A stretch of 9,842 nucleotides of DNA from CAYVQU01 sp964453155 (GCA_964453155.1 CAYVQU010000185.1:1-9842); one strand, 5' to 3'. Shown: positions 1 to 7,457, counted from the stretch's first letter. The notes: a model not told the origin generated them from the sequence alone. Program-made: numbers and translations.

Positions 1-108
1 CCTTTTCATACCATAAGGTGAGACTTTTTTGTCCGCTTTACCGGAAACTAAAATTATGTGGGAAATCCAAAATAAAATGCATCCATTTGAGTGGGATTGA
101 ATTTGATA
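1..108. other. Left edge, no gene seen
   Basis: AT-rich DNA downstream of the LacI-family stop codon. I see no convincing open frame, hairpin with T run or repeat here. Confidence 0.5.
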
Positions 109-1278
109 TTATTTTTGCAACACCTCCTTGGTCTCATTATTTTTTGTCAGTTGAGGTTGGCGTGGAATCGTACTTTCTCTAATGATTAATTCAGGTTGGA
201 GTACTAATGATTCGGTGTCATCCTCCAACCCTTGTCGGCGGTTTTCAATAATGCCAACCAATGTGTCAACGGCCATACAACCGAGGGTGTGTAAATCTTG
301 ATAGATTGTTGTCAGCGGCGGGTGAAAATACGCACTCTCGGGAATACCGTCATAACCAATTACTGCAATATCTGCGGGCACCTCCAAATTTTGGGTATAC
401 AAAGCCCGCATCGCACCTAATGCCATTTGATCGTTCGCCACAAAAACAGCTTCCAGCTCAGGAATCTGTTTTAGTAATTTTCTCATTGCCCGTTCGCCCC
501 CGGCTGCCGACCAATCGGCCTCAACCAATTGAGCTGCTTCAACTGTAATCTCAGCCTGCCGGAGCGTATCGTCCCAACCTTGTTTGCGAGAACCGGCATC
601 CCAAAATTCAAGGGGACCGGAAATATGTCCGATGTTTTTATATCCCAGGTCAAGCAAGTGCTGCGTGGCGATTTTTCCGCCCTGATAATTATCGATCGTA
701 ATAACTTTGCCGCCCTTAAAGGGAGAAATCCCTAAAAATATGACCGGAACCGATAAATCGGGGATCAAGTCAACCAACCACTGCCGGTTGACTTCGTTTT
801 CAGATACCGCCCAAATAATGCCATCTACCTGCCGATCTAACAGAGAACGCAAAACCAACTGATAATCTTCTAAATTGTATTTGGGCGATTCTTTGAGTAA
901 TAGGGAATACCCGCAGGCTTCAGCCTGGTGTGCAATCCCCGTGAGCGTGTGGGAGGGACCGACATTTTTCAACCCCACCGTTACGACGCCAATTGTGAAA
1001 GTCCGCTGATGAATAAGTGACCGGGCGACCGCGCTGGGATGGTAGTCCAGGCGATTAATAACCTCCTGAATTCGTTCACGAGTCTCAGGAGCAACATCGG
1101 GACGATTGTTTATGACGCGCGAAACCGTTTGGGTAGAAACCCCGGCTTCATTCGCAACCATTTTGATGGTCACCCGTTTCTTGGGTTGAGCGGATCGCTT
1201 CACTTGCCTGTTCTCCGGTATCGTTTCCGTTATCGGTTCCGGTATCGGTTCCGGTATCGGTCTCATATAGAATAGCAT
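109..1278 (-). CDS. LacI/GalR-family transcriptional regulator
   Basis: A 389-residue sugar-responsive DNA-binding repressor of the LacI/GalR family. The helix-turn-helix covers about residues 36-56 (VTIKMVANEAGVSTQTVSRV), followed by the hinge-helix region (HPSAVARSL, about 80-88) and a periplasmic-binding-protein-like effector domain from about 94 to 372, with the typical FVANDQMALGAM and VIGYDGIPES segments. Family members normally begin just before the HTH; this one has about 35 extra residues, including four tetrapeptides PIPE-PIPE-PITE-TIPE. The start is uncertain: the ATG at 1278 directly abuts the only SD-like sequence (GAAGG, 1283-1279), whereas the ATG at 1266 (residue 5) lies 12 nt from it and is a reasonable alternative. 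It diverges from the GH78 rhamnosidase gene with a candidate operator between, so it probably represses that gene in response to rhamnose or a rhamnoside (inferred). The family is certain; the ligand is not known. Confidence 0.93.
   Translation of the reverse strand: MLFYMRPIPEPIPEPITETIPENRQVKRSAQPKKRVTIKMVANEAGVSTQTVSRVINNRPDVAPETRERIQEVINRLDYHPSAVARSLIHQRTFTIGVVTVGLKNVGPSHTLTGIAHQAEACGYSLLLKESPKYNLEDYQLVLRSLLDRQVDGIIWAVSENEVNRQWLVDLIPDLSVPVIFLGISPFKGGKVITIDNYQGGKIATQHLLDLGYKNIGHISGPLEFWDAGSRKQGWDDTLRQAEITVEAAQLVEADWSAAGGERAMRKLLKQIPELEAVFVANDQMALGAMRALYTQNLEVPADIAVIGYDGIPESAYFHPPLTTIYQDLHTLGCMAVDTLVGIIENRRQGLEDDTESLVLQPELIIRESTIPRQPQLTKNNETKEVLQK
1215..1262. repeat. Four tandem 12-bp units inside the LacI-family gene
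   Basis: Four consecutive imperfect copies of the 12-bp unit CCGGTATCGGTT at 1215-1226, 1227-1238, 1239-1250 and 1251-1262. The third and fourth units differ only at the last base. Because 12 is a multiple of three, the array stays in frame on the minus strand and encodes PIPE-PIPE-PITE-TIPE just after the start codon. Slippage would change the tail length by four residues without a frameshift. Confidence 0.9.
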
Positions 1279-1313
1279 CCTTCAATTTTTGAGTCAAGAG
1301 GATTCTGGAATTA

Positions 1314-1329
1314 ACTTGTACGAACAAGT
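1314..1329. promoter_or_regulatory. Candidate LacI-family operator
   Basis: The 16-bp near-perfect palindrome ACTTGTACGAACAAGT pairs at 7 of 8 positions and has CG at its centre, the layout typical of LacI/GalR operators, where the hinge helices bind a central CpG. It lies in the 163-bp gap between the divergent LacI-family and GH78 genes. A weak plus-strand promoter (TTGAGT at 1289-1294, 17-bp spacer, TAACTT at 1312-1317) would overlap it, which fits repression of the GH78 gene and perhaps autoregulation. The palindrome is seen directly; the binding protein is inferred from position. Confidence 0.55.
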
Positions 1330-1441
1330 GCGCGATATGATCTTAATCACACAATTCGCAGATTTTAGTCATGCAGCCAATCACCAGCGATTGATACAAT
1401 TCGAACACCCACCCACAAAATTGTTACGAAAAGGGCACAAA

Positions 1442-4156
1442 ATGACTACCTCAAACTTCCAAGTAACGAACCTCAAATGTGAATATCGTCGGAATCCATT
1501 GGGAATTGACGTTTCTCAACCGCGGCTTTCCTGGCAATTGGATGCTCCCCAGCGGGGGGCTGCCCAATGGGCGTTCCAGGTGGTTGCCAGCCTAGACAAA
1601 GAATCCCTATTTAGAGGCGATTCCGTTCTCTGGGATTCCGGACGTATAGAGACCGACCAATCCATTCACATTCCCTACGCGGGTCCGACACTCCAATCCC
1701 GGCAGCGGATTTATTGGCGGGTGCGAATTTGGGACGAAAATAATCAGCCCTCAGCATGGAGCGAAACCGCCTGGTTTGAGATGGGATTTTTGGACGAGGT
1801 TGATTGGCAAGGCCAATGGATTGGTAACCCCCTCGTCGGTGGGCCGCGCACCCCGGTTCCCAGCCCCTATTTTCGAAAAGAATTCGAACTATCAAGTGAA
1901 GTTCAATCCGCCCGGCTGTATATCACTTCCCTGGGGATTTATGAGGCCAATCTCAACGGTCAGCAGGTCGGAACCGAGGTTTTTACACCCGGTTGGACGG
2001 ACTATGACCAACGGGTGCAGTACCAAGTCTATGATGTCGCTGAGCTGCTCACGCCGGGATCCAACACCATCGGGGCCGTACTCGGTGACGGCTGGTATTG
2101 CGGCCATGTTGCCTGGGAAGGTCGCCAACGCTATGGGGACCGTCCCAAGTTACTGGCTCAACTCGAAATCACCCTGACCGACGGCAGAATTCAAGCTATC
2201 AGCACAGACGAGACCTGGGAAACCGCAGTAGGACCATTACTGGAGGCCGATTTAGTCATGGGTGAGGCCTATGATGCCCGTATAGAACTTGAAAATTGGT
2301 CTCCGGCAATCACTTACCCCCACCCCACAGGGATGGCCATCGTCGCCCAAAACACCACCCCAATCCGAGCGAAAGAAGAATTAATCCCAATCAAGGATCC
2401 CAGTATCGTTTGGAGTTGGCCCCATCACAACTGGATTTTCGATTTTGGACAAAACTTAGTCGGCCGGGTCCGGCTGAGGGTCAAGGGTGAGCGGGGAACG
2501 ACCATTACCCTCCGTTTTGGCGAAATGTTGGACGAAAATGAAAAACTTTACACCATCAACCTGCGCAGCGCTCGGCAGATCGATTATTACACCCTGAAAG
2601 GCGACCCGGAGGGCGAAGTCTGGGAGTCGAAATTTACATCTCACGGTTTCCGCTATGTGGAAATCGAGGGGATAACCGCTGAACCCGGCCGCGACACGCT
2701 GACGGCCATCGTCCTTCATTCTGACAATCCACCCGCGCTTGAATTCGAGTGTTCGGACCCGTTGCTAAACCAACTGCAGCATAATATTCTCTGGGGCTGG
2801 AAGGGGAACTCCGTAGAAATCCCCACCGACTGCCCCCAACGCGATGAACGTCTCGGGTGGACCGGGGACGGTCAGGTTTTTGTCAAAACCGCGACTTATT
2901 TATCCGATTCGGCCAGCTTTTTCACCAAATGGATCCAGGATATGGCCGACACCCAACTCGATTACGGTGCCATTCCGGCGGTAGCCCCGGCCACGAAAAC
3001 CCTCAAAAAATCCGATGGCGGCGCGGCCTGGTCGGACGCTTTCATCATCGTCCCCTGGACCATCTGGCAGCAATACGGTGACACCCGGGTTTTAGAAACC
3101 CACTATGCCGCAATGTGCGCTTACATGGACTACTTGGTCGAAAACAGCCCTGATTTAATTCGCATGCTCCCCGACGAACGCGAATTAGGCCAAGAGAACG
3201 CAGACTGGCAGATCGGTGGCTACGGCGACTGGCTGGCCCAAGATGGCAACACGGATATTCGGGGTCTGACACCTAAAAACTTGATTGGGACGGCGTTTCT
3301 GGCTTACGATGCCAATCTGATGGCACAAATCGCGACGGCGTTAGGAAAGCACGAGGATGCCAATAAATTCAGCCAACTCTTCCGGCACACCCGGCAAGCC
3401 TTCATCGACCGCTTCATCACCCGCGATGGAATGCTAGTGGGGCAAACTCAAACCGGCTATCTGCTGGCCCTATATTTTGATCTGGTTCCCGAACATCTCA
3501 AGGAACCCCTCACTGCCGCGCTGCTCAAAGATATCGAAGTGACTCGCAAAAACCACATGTCCACCGGCTTCGTGGGGACGCCATACATCAATCAGGTTCT
3601 CACCGATGTCGGCCGAGTCGATCTAGCCTATACCTTGTTGCTCCAGAAAACCTTCCCCTCTTGGCTGTACTCCGTCATTCATGGCGCGACCACCATCTGG
3701 GAACGTTGGGATGGCTGGACCGAGGAAAATGGCTTCCACGATCCGGGAATGAATTCCTTCAATCACTATGCTTACGGCGCAGTCGGCACCTGGATGTATG
3801 AGAACATCGCCGGGATTCGGACTGATCCCCAAACACCAGGGTTCAAACACATTATCTTGGCACCCACACCTGGAGGTGAATTGACCCATGCCCGCGGCGT
3901 ATATCAATCTCCATATGGAGAGATCAAAAGCGGTTGGCATTACGATGATCAAGACCTAATATGGGAAGTGTCCATCCCCCCGAACACGACTGGCACCGTA
4001 CATATCCCGGCGAGTCCGAATGACAAAATTTTCGAGGGCGATTCCCCCATCACCGCGGCGACCGGAGTAGAATTCATCCAATCCACAGATCAGGCCCAAA
4101 TTTATAGGGTTGTTTCAGGATCTTACAGAATTAAAGTTGTTAAAGTACAAGATTGA
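1442..4156 (+). CDS. GH78 alpha-L-rhamnosidase
   Basis: A 904-residue glycoside hydrolase family 78 enzyme, an inverting exo-enzyme that removes terminal alpha-L-rhamnose from glycosides or polysaccharide fragments. It has the usual order: an N-terminal beta domain (FQVTNLKCEYRRNPLGID onward), a carbohydrate-binding-like domain (LGIYEANLNGQQVG to LGDGWYCGH), a further beta domain, the (alpha/alpha)6 barrel and a C-terminal beta domain. The barrel carries DCPQRDERLGWTGD, with Glu469 as expected general acid, and GATTIWERW, with Glu754 as expected base. Length is normal for the family. The ATG at 1442 is chosen because AAGGG (1431-1435) lies 6 nt upstream and the conserved domain begins at once. 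The frame is open back to a TTG at 1289, but that stretch is regulatory DNA. There is no signal peptide, so it should act in the cytoplasm on imported oligosaccharides. The natural substrate (pectin RG-I, ulvan or glycosides) cannot be told. Confidence 0.95.
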   Translation: MTTSNFQVTNLKCEYRRNPLGIDVSQPRLSWQLDAPQRGAAQWAFQVVASLDKESLFRGDSVLWDSGRIETDQSIHIPYAGPTLQSRQRIYWRVRIWDENNQPSAWSETAWFEMGFLDEVDWQGQWIGNPLVGGPRTPVPSPYFRKEFELSSEVQSARLYITSLGIYEANLNGQQVGTEVFTPGWTDYDQRVQYQVYDVAELLTPGSNTIGAVLGDGWYCGHVAWEGRQRYGDRPKLLAQLEITLTDGRIQAISTDETWETAVGPLLEADLVMGEAYDARIELENWSPAITYPHPTGMAIVAQNTTPIRAKEELIPIKDPSIVWSWPHHNWIFDFGQNLVGRVRLRVKGERGTTITLRFGEMLDENEKLYTINLRSARQIDYYTLKGDPEGEVWESKFTSHGFRYVEIEGITAEPGRDTLTAIVLHSDNPPALEFECSDPLLNQLQHNILWGWKGNSVEIPTDCPQRDERLGWTGDGQVFVKTATYLSDSASFFTKWIQDMADTQLDYGAIPAVAPATKTLKKSDGGAAWSDAFIIVPWTIWQQYGDTRVLETHYAAMCAYMDYLVENSPDLIRMLPDERELGQENADWQIGGYGDWLAQDGNTDIRGLTPKNLIGTAFLAYDANLMAQIATALGKHEDANKFSQLFRHTRQAFIDRFITRDGMLVGQTQTGYLLALYFDLVPEHLKEPLTAALLKDIEVTRKNHMSTGFVGTPYINQVLTDVGRVDLAYTLLLQKTFPSWLYSVIHGATTIWERWDGWTEENGFHDPGMNSFNHYAYGAVGTWMYENIAGIRTDPQTPGFKHIILAPTPGGELTHARGVYQSPYGEIKSGWHYDDQDLIWEVSIPPNTTGTVHIPASPNDKIFEGDSPITAATGVEFIQSTDQAQIYRVVSGSYRIKVVKVQD

Positions 4157-4164
4157 GAATATCA

Positions 4165-4197
4165 AAATCGCCATCTCAACTTCTGAAATGGCGATTT
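4165..4197. terminator. Probable bidirectional terminator
   Basis: An inverted repeat with 10-bp arms (AAATCGCCAT at 4165-4174 and ATGGCGATTT at 4188-4197) and a 13-nt loop. It fills the 44-bp gap between the convergent GH78 gene, which stops at 4156, and the SDR gene, which stops at 4201. The T runs at the ends of the arms serve as short U tracts in either direction. It is AT-rich, so termination may be incomplete. Confidence 0.65.
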
Positions 4198-4200
4198 CGT

Positions 4201-4890
4201 TTAACCTAATACTTTAAAATCCTGGGCCGAATATCCGCGCCCGGTTGGACCGTGATCATCCAGTAACGCGGGAACCAGCGCACCCGGCAAAACGGCTTCG
4301 ACTTCATCCCAGGCCTCAGGGCCGCCCATATCGGTTTTCAACCAGCCGGGGTCGAGATAATTCACCAACACATTATCATCTTTCAGTTCGAAAGCCAAAT
4401 CCTGAGTGTATTTATCGACGGCCGCTTTCGACACGCTGTAGGGGGCCAAATTCGGTTGATCCTTGATCCCTGAGGAGAGATTAATAATCCGGCCATAGCC
4501 GCGCTGCTTCATACCGGGAGCGAAGGCGGTGCACAGTTGCACCATGGCAAACAGATTGACCTCGAAAACCCGGCGCCACTCATCCCGTGTAAACTCAAAA
4601 ATCGGAGTAGATTGAGAGGGAATCGCGGCGTTATTGTAGAGAATGTCAATATCACCCACCCCCTGGATGACCGCGTCGATTCCTGGTTGGGTAGCTAAAT
4701 CTCCGGCTACAGTTTTGGTTTCGATGTTAAATTTCGAGAGAAAATCGATTGTCTCAGCCGTGTTTTCTAACTTACGTCCATGCACAATAACATTGCAGCC
4801 CAGACTTGCCAAACCCAATGCAATTTGCCGCCCAATACCGCGCGATGATCCAGTTACCAAAGCCCATTTTCCAGTTAGTTTGCGTTTCAT
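4201..4890 (-). CDS. Short-chain dehydrogenase/reductase (SDR), substrate unknown
   Basis: A 229-residue classical SDR, an NAD(P)-dependent cytoplasmic oxidoreductase. It shows the Rossmann glycine motif TGSSRGIG (residues 13-20), GDLA (63-66), NNAA (86-89; the usual form is NNAG), Asn112, Ser139/Ser140 and the catalytic pair Tyr151 and Lys155 (YSVSK), followed by DPGWLKTDMGG (180-190). The C-terminal DDHGPTGRGY recalls carbonyl-reductase-like SDRs, which have a DGPTG motif there. HGR after the second strand (Arg39) hints at NADP(H). The ATG at 4890 is chosen because AGGA abuts the stop codon of the upstream KduD-like gene and lies 6 nt before it; a longer reading to 4923 would overlap that gene. 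As last gene of the dehydrogenase operon, only 10 bp after its neighbour, it is probably translationally coupled. A role reducing or oxidising a sugar acid or keto-acid is an inference from context. Confidence 0.88.
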   Translation of the reverse strand: MKRKLTGKWALVTGSSRGIGRQIALGLASLGCNVIVHGRKLENTAETIDFLSKFNIETKTVAGDLATQPGIDAVIQGVGDIDILYNNAAIPSQSTPIFEFTRDEWRRVFEVNLFAMVQLCTAFAPGMKQRGYGRIINLSSGIKDQPNLAPYSVSKAAVDKYTQDLAFELKDDNVLVNYLDPGWLKTDMGGPEAWDEVEAVLPGALVPALLDDHGPTGRGYSAQDFKVLG

Positions 4891-4900
4891 AAGGTTTCCT

Positions 4901-5671
4901 TTACCTTCCCATCCAACCGCCATCGACGGTCAGGATTTCACCGTTGACATAATCTGAAGCCGCAGAAGCCAAAAAGACTACCGGGCCTTTGAAATCGTCA
5001 ATTTCGCCCCACCTTCCGGCTGGAATCCGCTCCAAAATGGCTTGATTGCGGACCGGGTCTTGCTGCAAGGCGGCAGTATTATCGGTTTTGATATAACCGG
5101 GAGCGATGGCATTGACGTTGACACCTTTACCAGCCCATTCGTTTGCCAGAGCTTTGGTCAGCCCGGCAACCGCGTGTTTGGAGGCCGTATATCCGGGAAC
5201 CGTGATCCCGCCTTGATAGGAGAGCAGCGAGGCGGTGAAGATTATTTTGCCGGTTCCCCGCGCGATCATCTCTTGGGCAAATTCGCGGCTCAGGATAAAT
5301 TGAGCGCTTTGATTGACCGCGAGGACCGTATCCCAGTACTCATCGGAATGTTCGGCGGCGGGTTCCCGCAATATCATCCCGGCATTGTTGACCAAAATAT
5401 CAATCACCGGGAAATCGGCTTTGACCTGGGTAATGAAATCGTAGAGCGCGGCCCGGTTTCCAAAATCACATTGATAGGCTTTGAAATTCCGGCCTAAGGA
5501 CTGAACGGTCTGTTCTACTTCGCTCCCCACCAGTTCCAAACTGGCACTGACCCCGATAATGTCGGCTCCGGCTTCGGCCAGGGCAATTGCCATCGCTTTG
5601 CCTATCCCGCGTTTACAGCCGGTGACGAGGGCGGTTTTTCCGGCTAAATTGAATGTATTCAGAATGCTCAT
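4901..5671 (-). CDS. kduD: KduD-like 2-dehydro-3-deoxy-gluconate 5-dehydrogenase (SDR)
   Basis: A 256-residue classical SDR closely resembling KduD, which interconverts 2,5-diketo-3-deoxygluconate and 2-keto-3-deoxygluconate with NAD(H) in the breakdown of uronate polysaccharides. KduD-like segments include the start MSILNTFNLAGKTALVTG, SYQGGITVPGYTASK, ANEWAGKGVNVNAIAPGY, AILERIPAGRWG, and the end SDYVNGEILTVDGGWMGR. The glycine motif TGCKRGIG is at 17-24, NNAG at 95-98, Asn120, Ser148, Tyr161 and Lys165. Length matches the family (about 253). The ATG at 5671 has AGGA 6 nt upstream; an in-frame ATG at 5704 lies inside a palindrome and is rejected. It sits 52 bp after the zinc dehydrogenase gene and 10 bp before the next SDR. 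No KduI isomerase gene is visible. Because related SDRs oxidise other 2-keto-3-deoxy acids, such as 2-keto-3-deoxy-L-galactonate, the exact substrate may differ. Confidence 0.88.
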   Translation of the reverse strand: MSILNTFNLAGKTALVTGCKRGIGKAMAIALAEAGADIIGVSASLELVGSEVEQTVQSLGRNFKAYQCDFGNRAALYDFITQVKADFPVIDILVNNAGMILREPAAEHSDEYWDTVLAVNQSAQFILSREFAQEMIARGTGKIIFTASLLSYQGGITVPGYTASKHAVAGLTKALANEWAGKGVNVNAIAPGYIKTDNTAALQQDPVRNQAILERIPAGRWGEIDDFKGPVVFLASAASDYVNGEILTVDGGWMGR

Positions 5672-5687
5672 TTTTATTCCTTCGATA

Positions 5688-5719
5688 TTGTAGGGGCACA
5701 GCATGCTGTGCCCCTACAA
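5688..5719. repeat. Perfect 32-bp palindromic intergenic repeat
   Basis: A perfect loop-less palindrome with the 16-nt arm TTGTAGGGGCACAGCA (5688-5703) followed by its exact complement (5704-5719). It nearly fills the 52-bp gap between the zinc dehydrogenase stop and the KduD-like start. From memory, very similar GTAGGGGCAC...GTGCCCCTAC palindromes are dispersed in the genomes of several phyla, so it is best read as a copy of a short dispersed repeat. In the operon mRNA it would form a GC-rich hairpin ending 16 nt before the kduD start codon. Confidence 0.85.
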
Positions 5720-5723
5720 ATAT

Positions 5724-6737
5724 TTACACTTCCAACAAAATTTTCATCACTTCCCCTCCGGAGTCCATGGCTTCGAAACCTTTTTGCAGACCATCCAGGG
5801 GATAAACGGTGGATATTAGTTTTTCAAGTGGCAAATTACCGGCCGCTGCCAGTTGAATCGCCCGTTCGAAATCTTGGGATTCATAGACCCGCGCGCCCAA
5901 CATCCGTAATTCACGCCAGAAAAAGCAGAATAAATCGACTTCGGGAGGTTGGCTAAAAATCCCGACGATGACGGCCAGCCCGCGGGTGCGGAGTAGATCG
6001 GTCATGGTTTTGGCACCGGCTCTGGAACTGGAAACTTCGAAGACGATATCAGCACCAGCGCCACTGGTGCAGTCCATCACCAGTTCAACCAAATCCACAT
6101 CCAGGGGGTTGACAGCTTCCAACCCTAATTCCGCGGCAAAATTCACCCGGTAAGGATTAATCTCGGAAATCAAGACATTAGCCCCTGCTTCCTGAGCGAC
6201 CAGAGCCACCAACATCCCAATCGGGCCGCCACCCAAAACGACAACGTTGTCTCCCGGTTTGACCTCCGCTAGCCGCACGTCATGGCAGGCTACGGCCAGG
6301 GGTTCAATCAAAGCCCCATATTTCAACGACAGATTTTCCGGCAATTTGTGGAGGGTATGGGCTGGGACCGTCCAATAAGTTTGGAATGCCCCGGGGGTGT
6401 CGATCCCCAAAAATTTCAGGTTGTGGCAAATATGGGTGTGTCCAATTTTACAGGCGGGGCAATCGTTACAGGGATCGAGCGGCATCACCGCAACCGGGTC
6501 GCCCGTTGAAAATCCAGTAACCCCGGGGCCAACTTTATGCACTACACCCGACATTTCGTGGCCCATAATCTGGGGCATTTTCACGCGTTCATCCATCGCG
6601 CCGTGGAAAATATGCAAATCCGTCCCACAAATCCCACAAAACGCGACTTTAATCTGGACTTCGCCAGACTGGGGTTCAACTGGCACTGATTCTCCGGTGG
6701 TTAAGGTTTTATTACCTTCATAAAAAACGGCTTCCAT
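5724..6737 (-). CDS. Zinc-dependent medium-chain alcohol/sugar dehydrogenase
   Basis: A 337-residue MDR-superfamily dehydrogenase of the threonine/sorbitol dehydrogenase type, oxidising a secondary hydroxyl of a polyol, sugar or sugar acid with NAD(P). Catalytic zinc ligands are expected at Cys37 (GICGTD), His60-Glu61 (GHE) and Glu145 (LIEPLAVA). The structural zinc site is complete: CNDCPACKIGHTHIC gives Cys90, 93, 96 and 104. The Rossmann motif GGGPIG is at 169-174, and an acidic residue (Glu192) after the second strand favours NAD over NADP. The ATG at 6737 has GGAG 5 nt upstream; a longer frame to 6863 would run into the GntR gene and lacks homologous residues. It is the second gene of the operon and follows a terminator-like hairpin. 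By context it may act on a keto-deoxy sugar acid or free sugar; an exact assignment (threonine, galactonate or galactitol dehydrogenase-like) is not possible from sequence alone. Confidence 0.92.
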   Translation of the reverse strand: MEAVFYEGNKTLTTGESVPVEPQSGEVQIKVAFCGICGTDLHIFHGAMDERVKMPQIMGHEMSGVVHKVGPGVTGFSTGDPVAVMPLDPCNDCPACKIGHTHICHNLKFLGIDTPGAFQTYWTVPAHTLHKLPENLSLKYGALIEPLAVACHDVRLAEVKPGDNVVVLGGGPIGMLVALVAQEAGANVLISEINPYRVNFAAELGLEAVNPLDVDLVELVMDCTSGAGADIVFEVSSSRAGAKTMTDLLRTRGLAVIVGIFSQPPEVDLFCFFWRELRMLGARVYESQDFERAIQLAAAGNLPLEKLISTVYPLDGLQKGFEAMDSGGEVMKILLEV

Positions 6738-6746
6738 TATTACTCC

Positions 6747-6789
6747 AAAAAATTGTAGGTGACAGTCACTTTGCAAGTGACTGTCACCT
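6747..6789 (-). terminator. Terminator-like perfect hairpin (possible attenuator)
   Basis: Perfect 15-bp arms (AGGTGACAGTCACTT at 6757-6771 and its complement at 6775-6789) with a 3-nt loop. On the minus strand the hairpin is followed by ACAA and six T residues (6752-6747), the form of an intrinsic terminator. The T run leads straight into GGAG, the ribosome binding site of the zinc dehydrogenase gene. It sits in the 64-bp gap after the GntR stop, so it could lower read-through from the regulator gene into the dehydrogenases. It may also be a copy of a dispersed palindromic repeat. Confidence 0.7.
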
Positions 6790-6801
6790 GATTTTCCCAA
6801 A

Positions 6802-7407
6802 TTATTGAATATTTGCTTCCAGAGCCACCAGGGCCGCGGATTTATCCCCAGCCCGAATAGCATCTAAGATTATTTTATGTTCGAAATAGCTGTCCATCAG
6901 ATCACCGTGCCGCCGATAACGCATCGCCATCCGCAGAGTAACCGTCTGCCAAATGGTAAATAGCCCCTGATCTTCAAACGATTGCATCAGGGCCTGATGA
7001 AACTCAATATCGAGAACCATCAGCTGATCGCGATCGTCTTGCTGACAAGCCAATTTAATTTTCTCAAGAATAGCATTTAGTCGCGTGAAATTTTCAGCGG
7101 TGAGGGATTTAAAATTGGTTTCCAGGACAAAAATCTCAATTTGCGACCGCAACGCGACGATTAGAGGTCGCACTTCCGGGCTGGGCGCTTGGGCAACGCG
7201 CACGCCCTTGTTCGGCGTCAAATCCAACAAACCTTGTTGGGTTAATTGCCGAAATACTTCCCGGATCGGACCCCGACTGACCGCAAACCGGTCGGCAATT
7301 TCTTTCTCCCGCAATGGGGTACCCGCTTCAAGATTTCCGGCAATAATTTCCTGCCGCAACTGATTAGCAATTTGTTCGGGAATGGTGCGCGCAATCAAAT
7401 TATTCAT
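6802..7407 (-). CDS. GntR-family (FadR/FCD subfamily) transcriptional regulator
   Basis: A 201-residue GntR-family regulator. The N-terminal winged helix-turn-helix spans about residues 8-73 (IANQLRQEIIAGNLEAGTPL, EIADRFAVSRGPIREVFRQL, then the wing GLLDLTPNKGVRV). The C-terminal all-helical FCD ligand domain has DIEFH (Asp133, His137) and EHK (His177). In metal-binding FCD proteins a further His lies in the last helix; here that segment reads ALEANIQ, with Asn199 at the expected place, and the protein ends there, shorter than the usual 210-240 residues. The ATG at 7407 has GGAGG 6 nt upstream, the strongest ribosome binding site in the window. It is the first gene of the minus-strand dehydrogenase operon and diverges from the enolase-superfamily gene. 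Such regulators commonly respond to sugar acids; it probably binds the palindrome at 7450-7489 (inferred). Confidence 0.93.
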   Translation of the reverse strand: MNNLIARTIPEQIANQLRQEIIAGNLEAGTPLREKEIADRFAVSRGPIREVFRQLTQQGLLDLTPNKGVRVAQAPSPEVRPLIVALRSQIEIFVLETNFKSLTAENFTRLNAILEKIKLACQQDDRDQLMVLDIEFHQALMQSFEDQGLFTIWQTVTLRMAMRYRRHGDLMDSYFEHKIILDAIRAGDKSAALVALEANIQ

Positions 7408-7428
7408 AACAAACCTCCAGCAAGAAAT

Positions 7429-7457
7429 ATTGTAGAAGACGACAATCCTACTGTCAA
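7429..7457 (-). promoter_or_regulatory. Sigma70-type promoter of the gntR-dehydrogenase operon
   Basis: Read on the minus strand, TTGACA (7457-7452) is followed by a 17-bp spacer and TACAAT (7434-7429), 11 of 12 matches to the sigma70 consensus. The expected start near 7422 gives a leader of about 15 nt that just accommodates the GGAGG site before the GntR ATG. An ATTGT...ACAAT inverted pair (7429-7433 and 7442-7446) overlaps the -10 box. Confidence 0.75.

Noticed and set aside
1289..1441. 51-codon N-terminal extension of the GH78 frame from a TTG
   Set aside because: It covers the promoter and operator region, has no GH78-like residues, and a better SD-supported ATG occurs at 1442 where the conserved domain begins.
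5042..5497. 151-codon plus-strand open frame
   Set aside because: It lies antisense within the KduD-like gene, has no recognisable domain and is explained by the codon bias of the real gene.
5672..5704. Earlier ATG for the KduD-like gene
   Set aside because: The ATG lies in the middle of the 32-bp palindrome and the added residues are not KduD-like; the ATG at 5671 has an SD and starts with the family sequence.
6738..6863. 42-residue extension of the zinc dehydrogenase into the GntR gene
   Set aside because: It is read through the terminator-like hairpin and the end of the GntR gene and is not part of the MDR fold; GGAG before 6737 decides the start.
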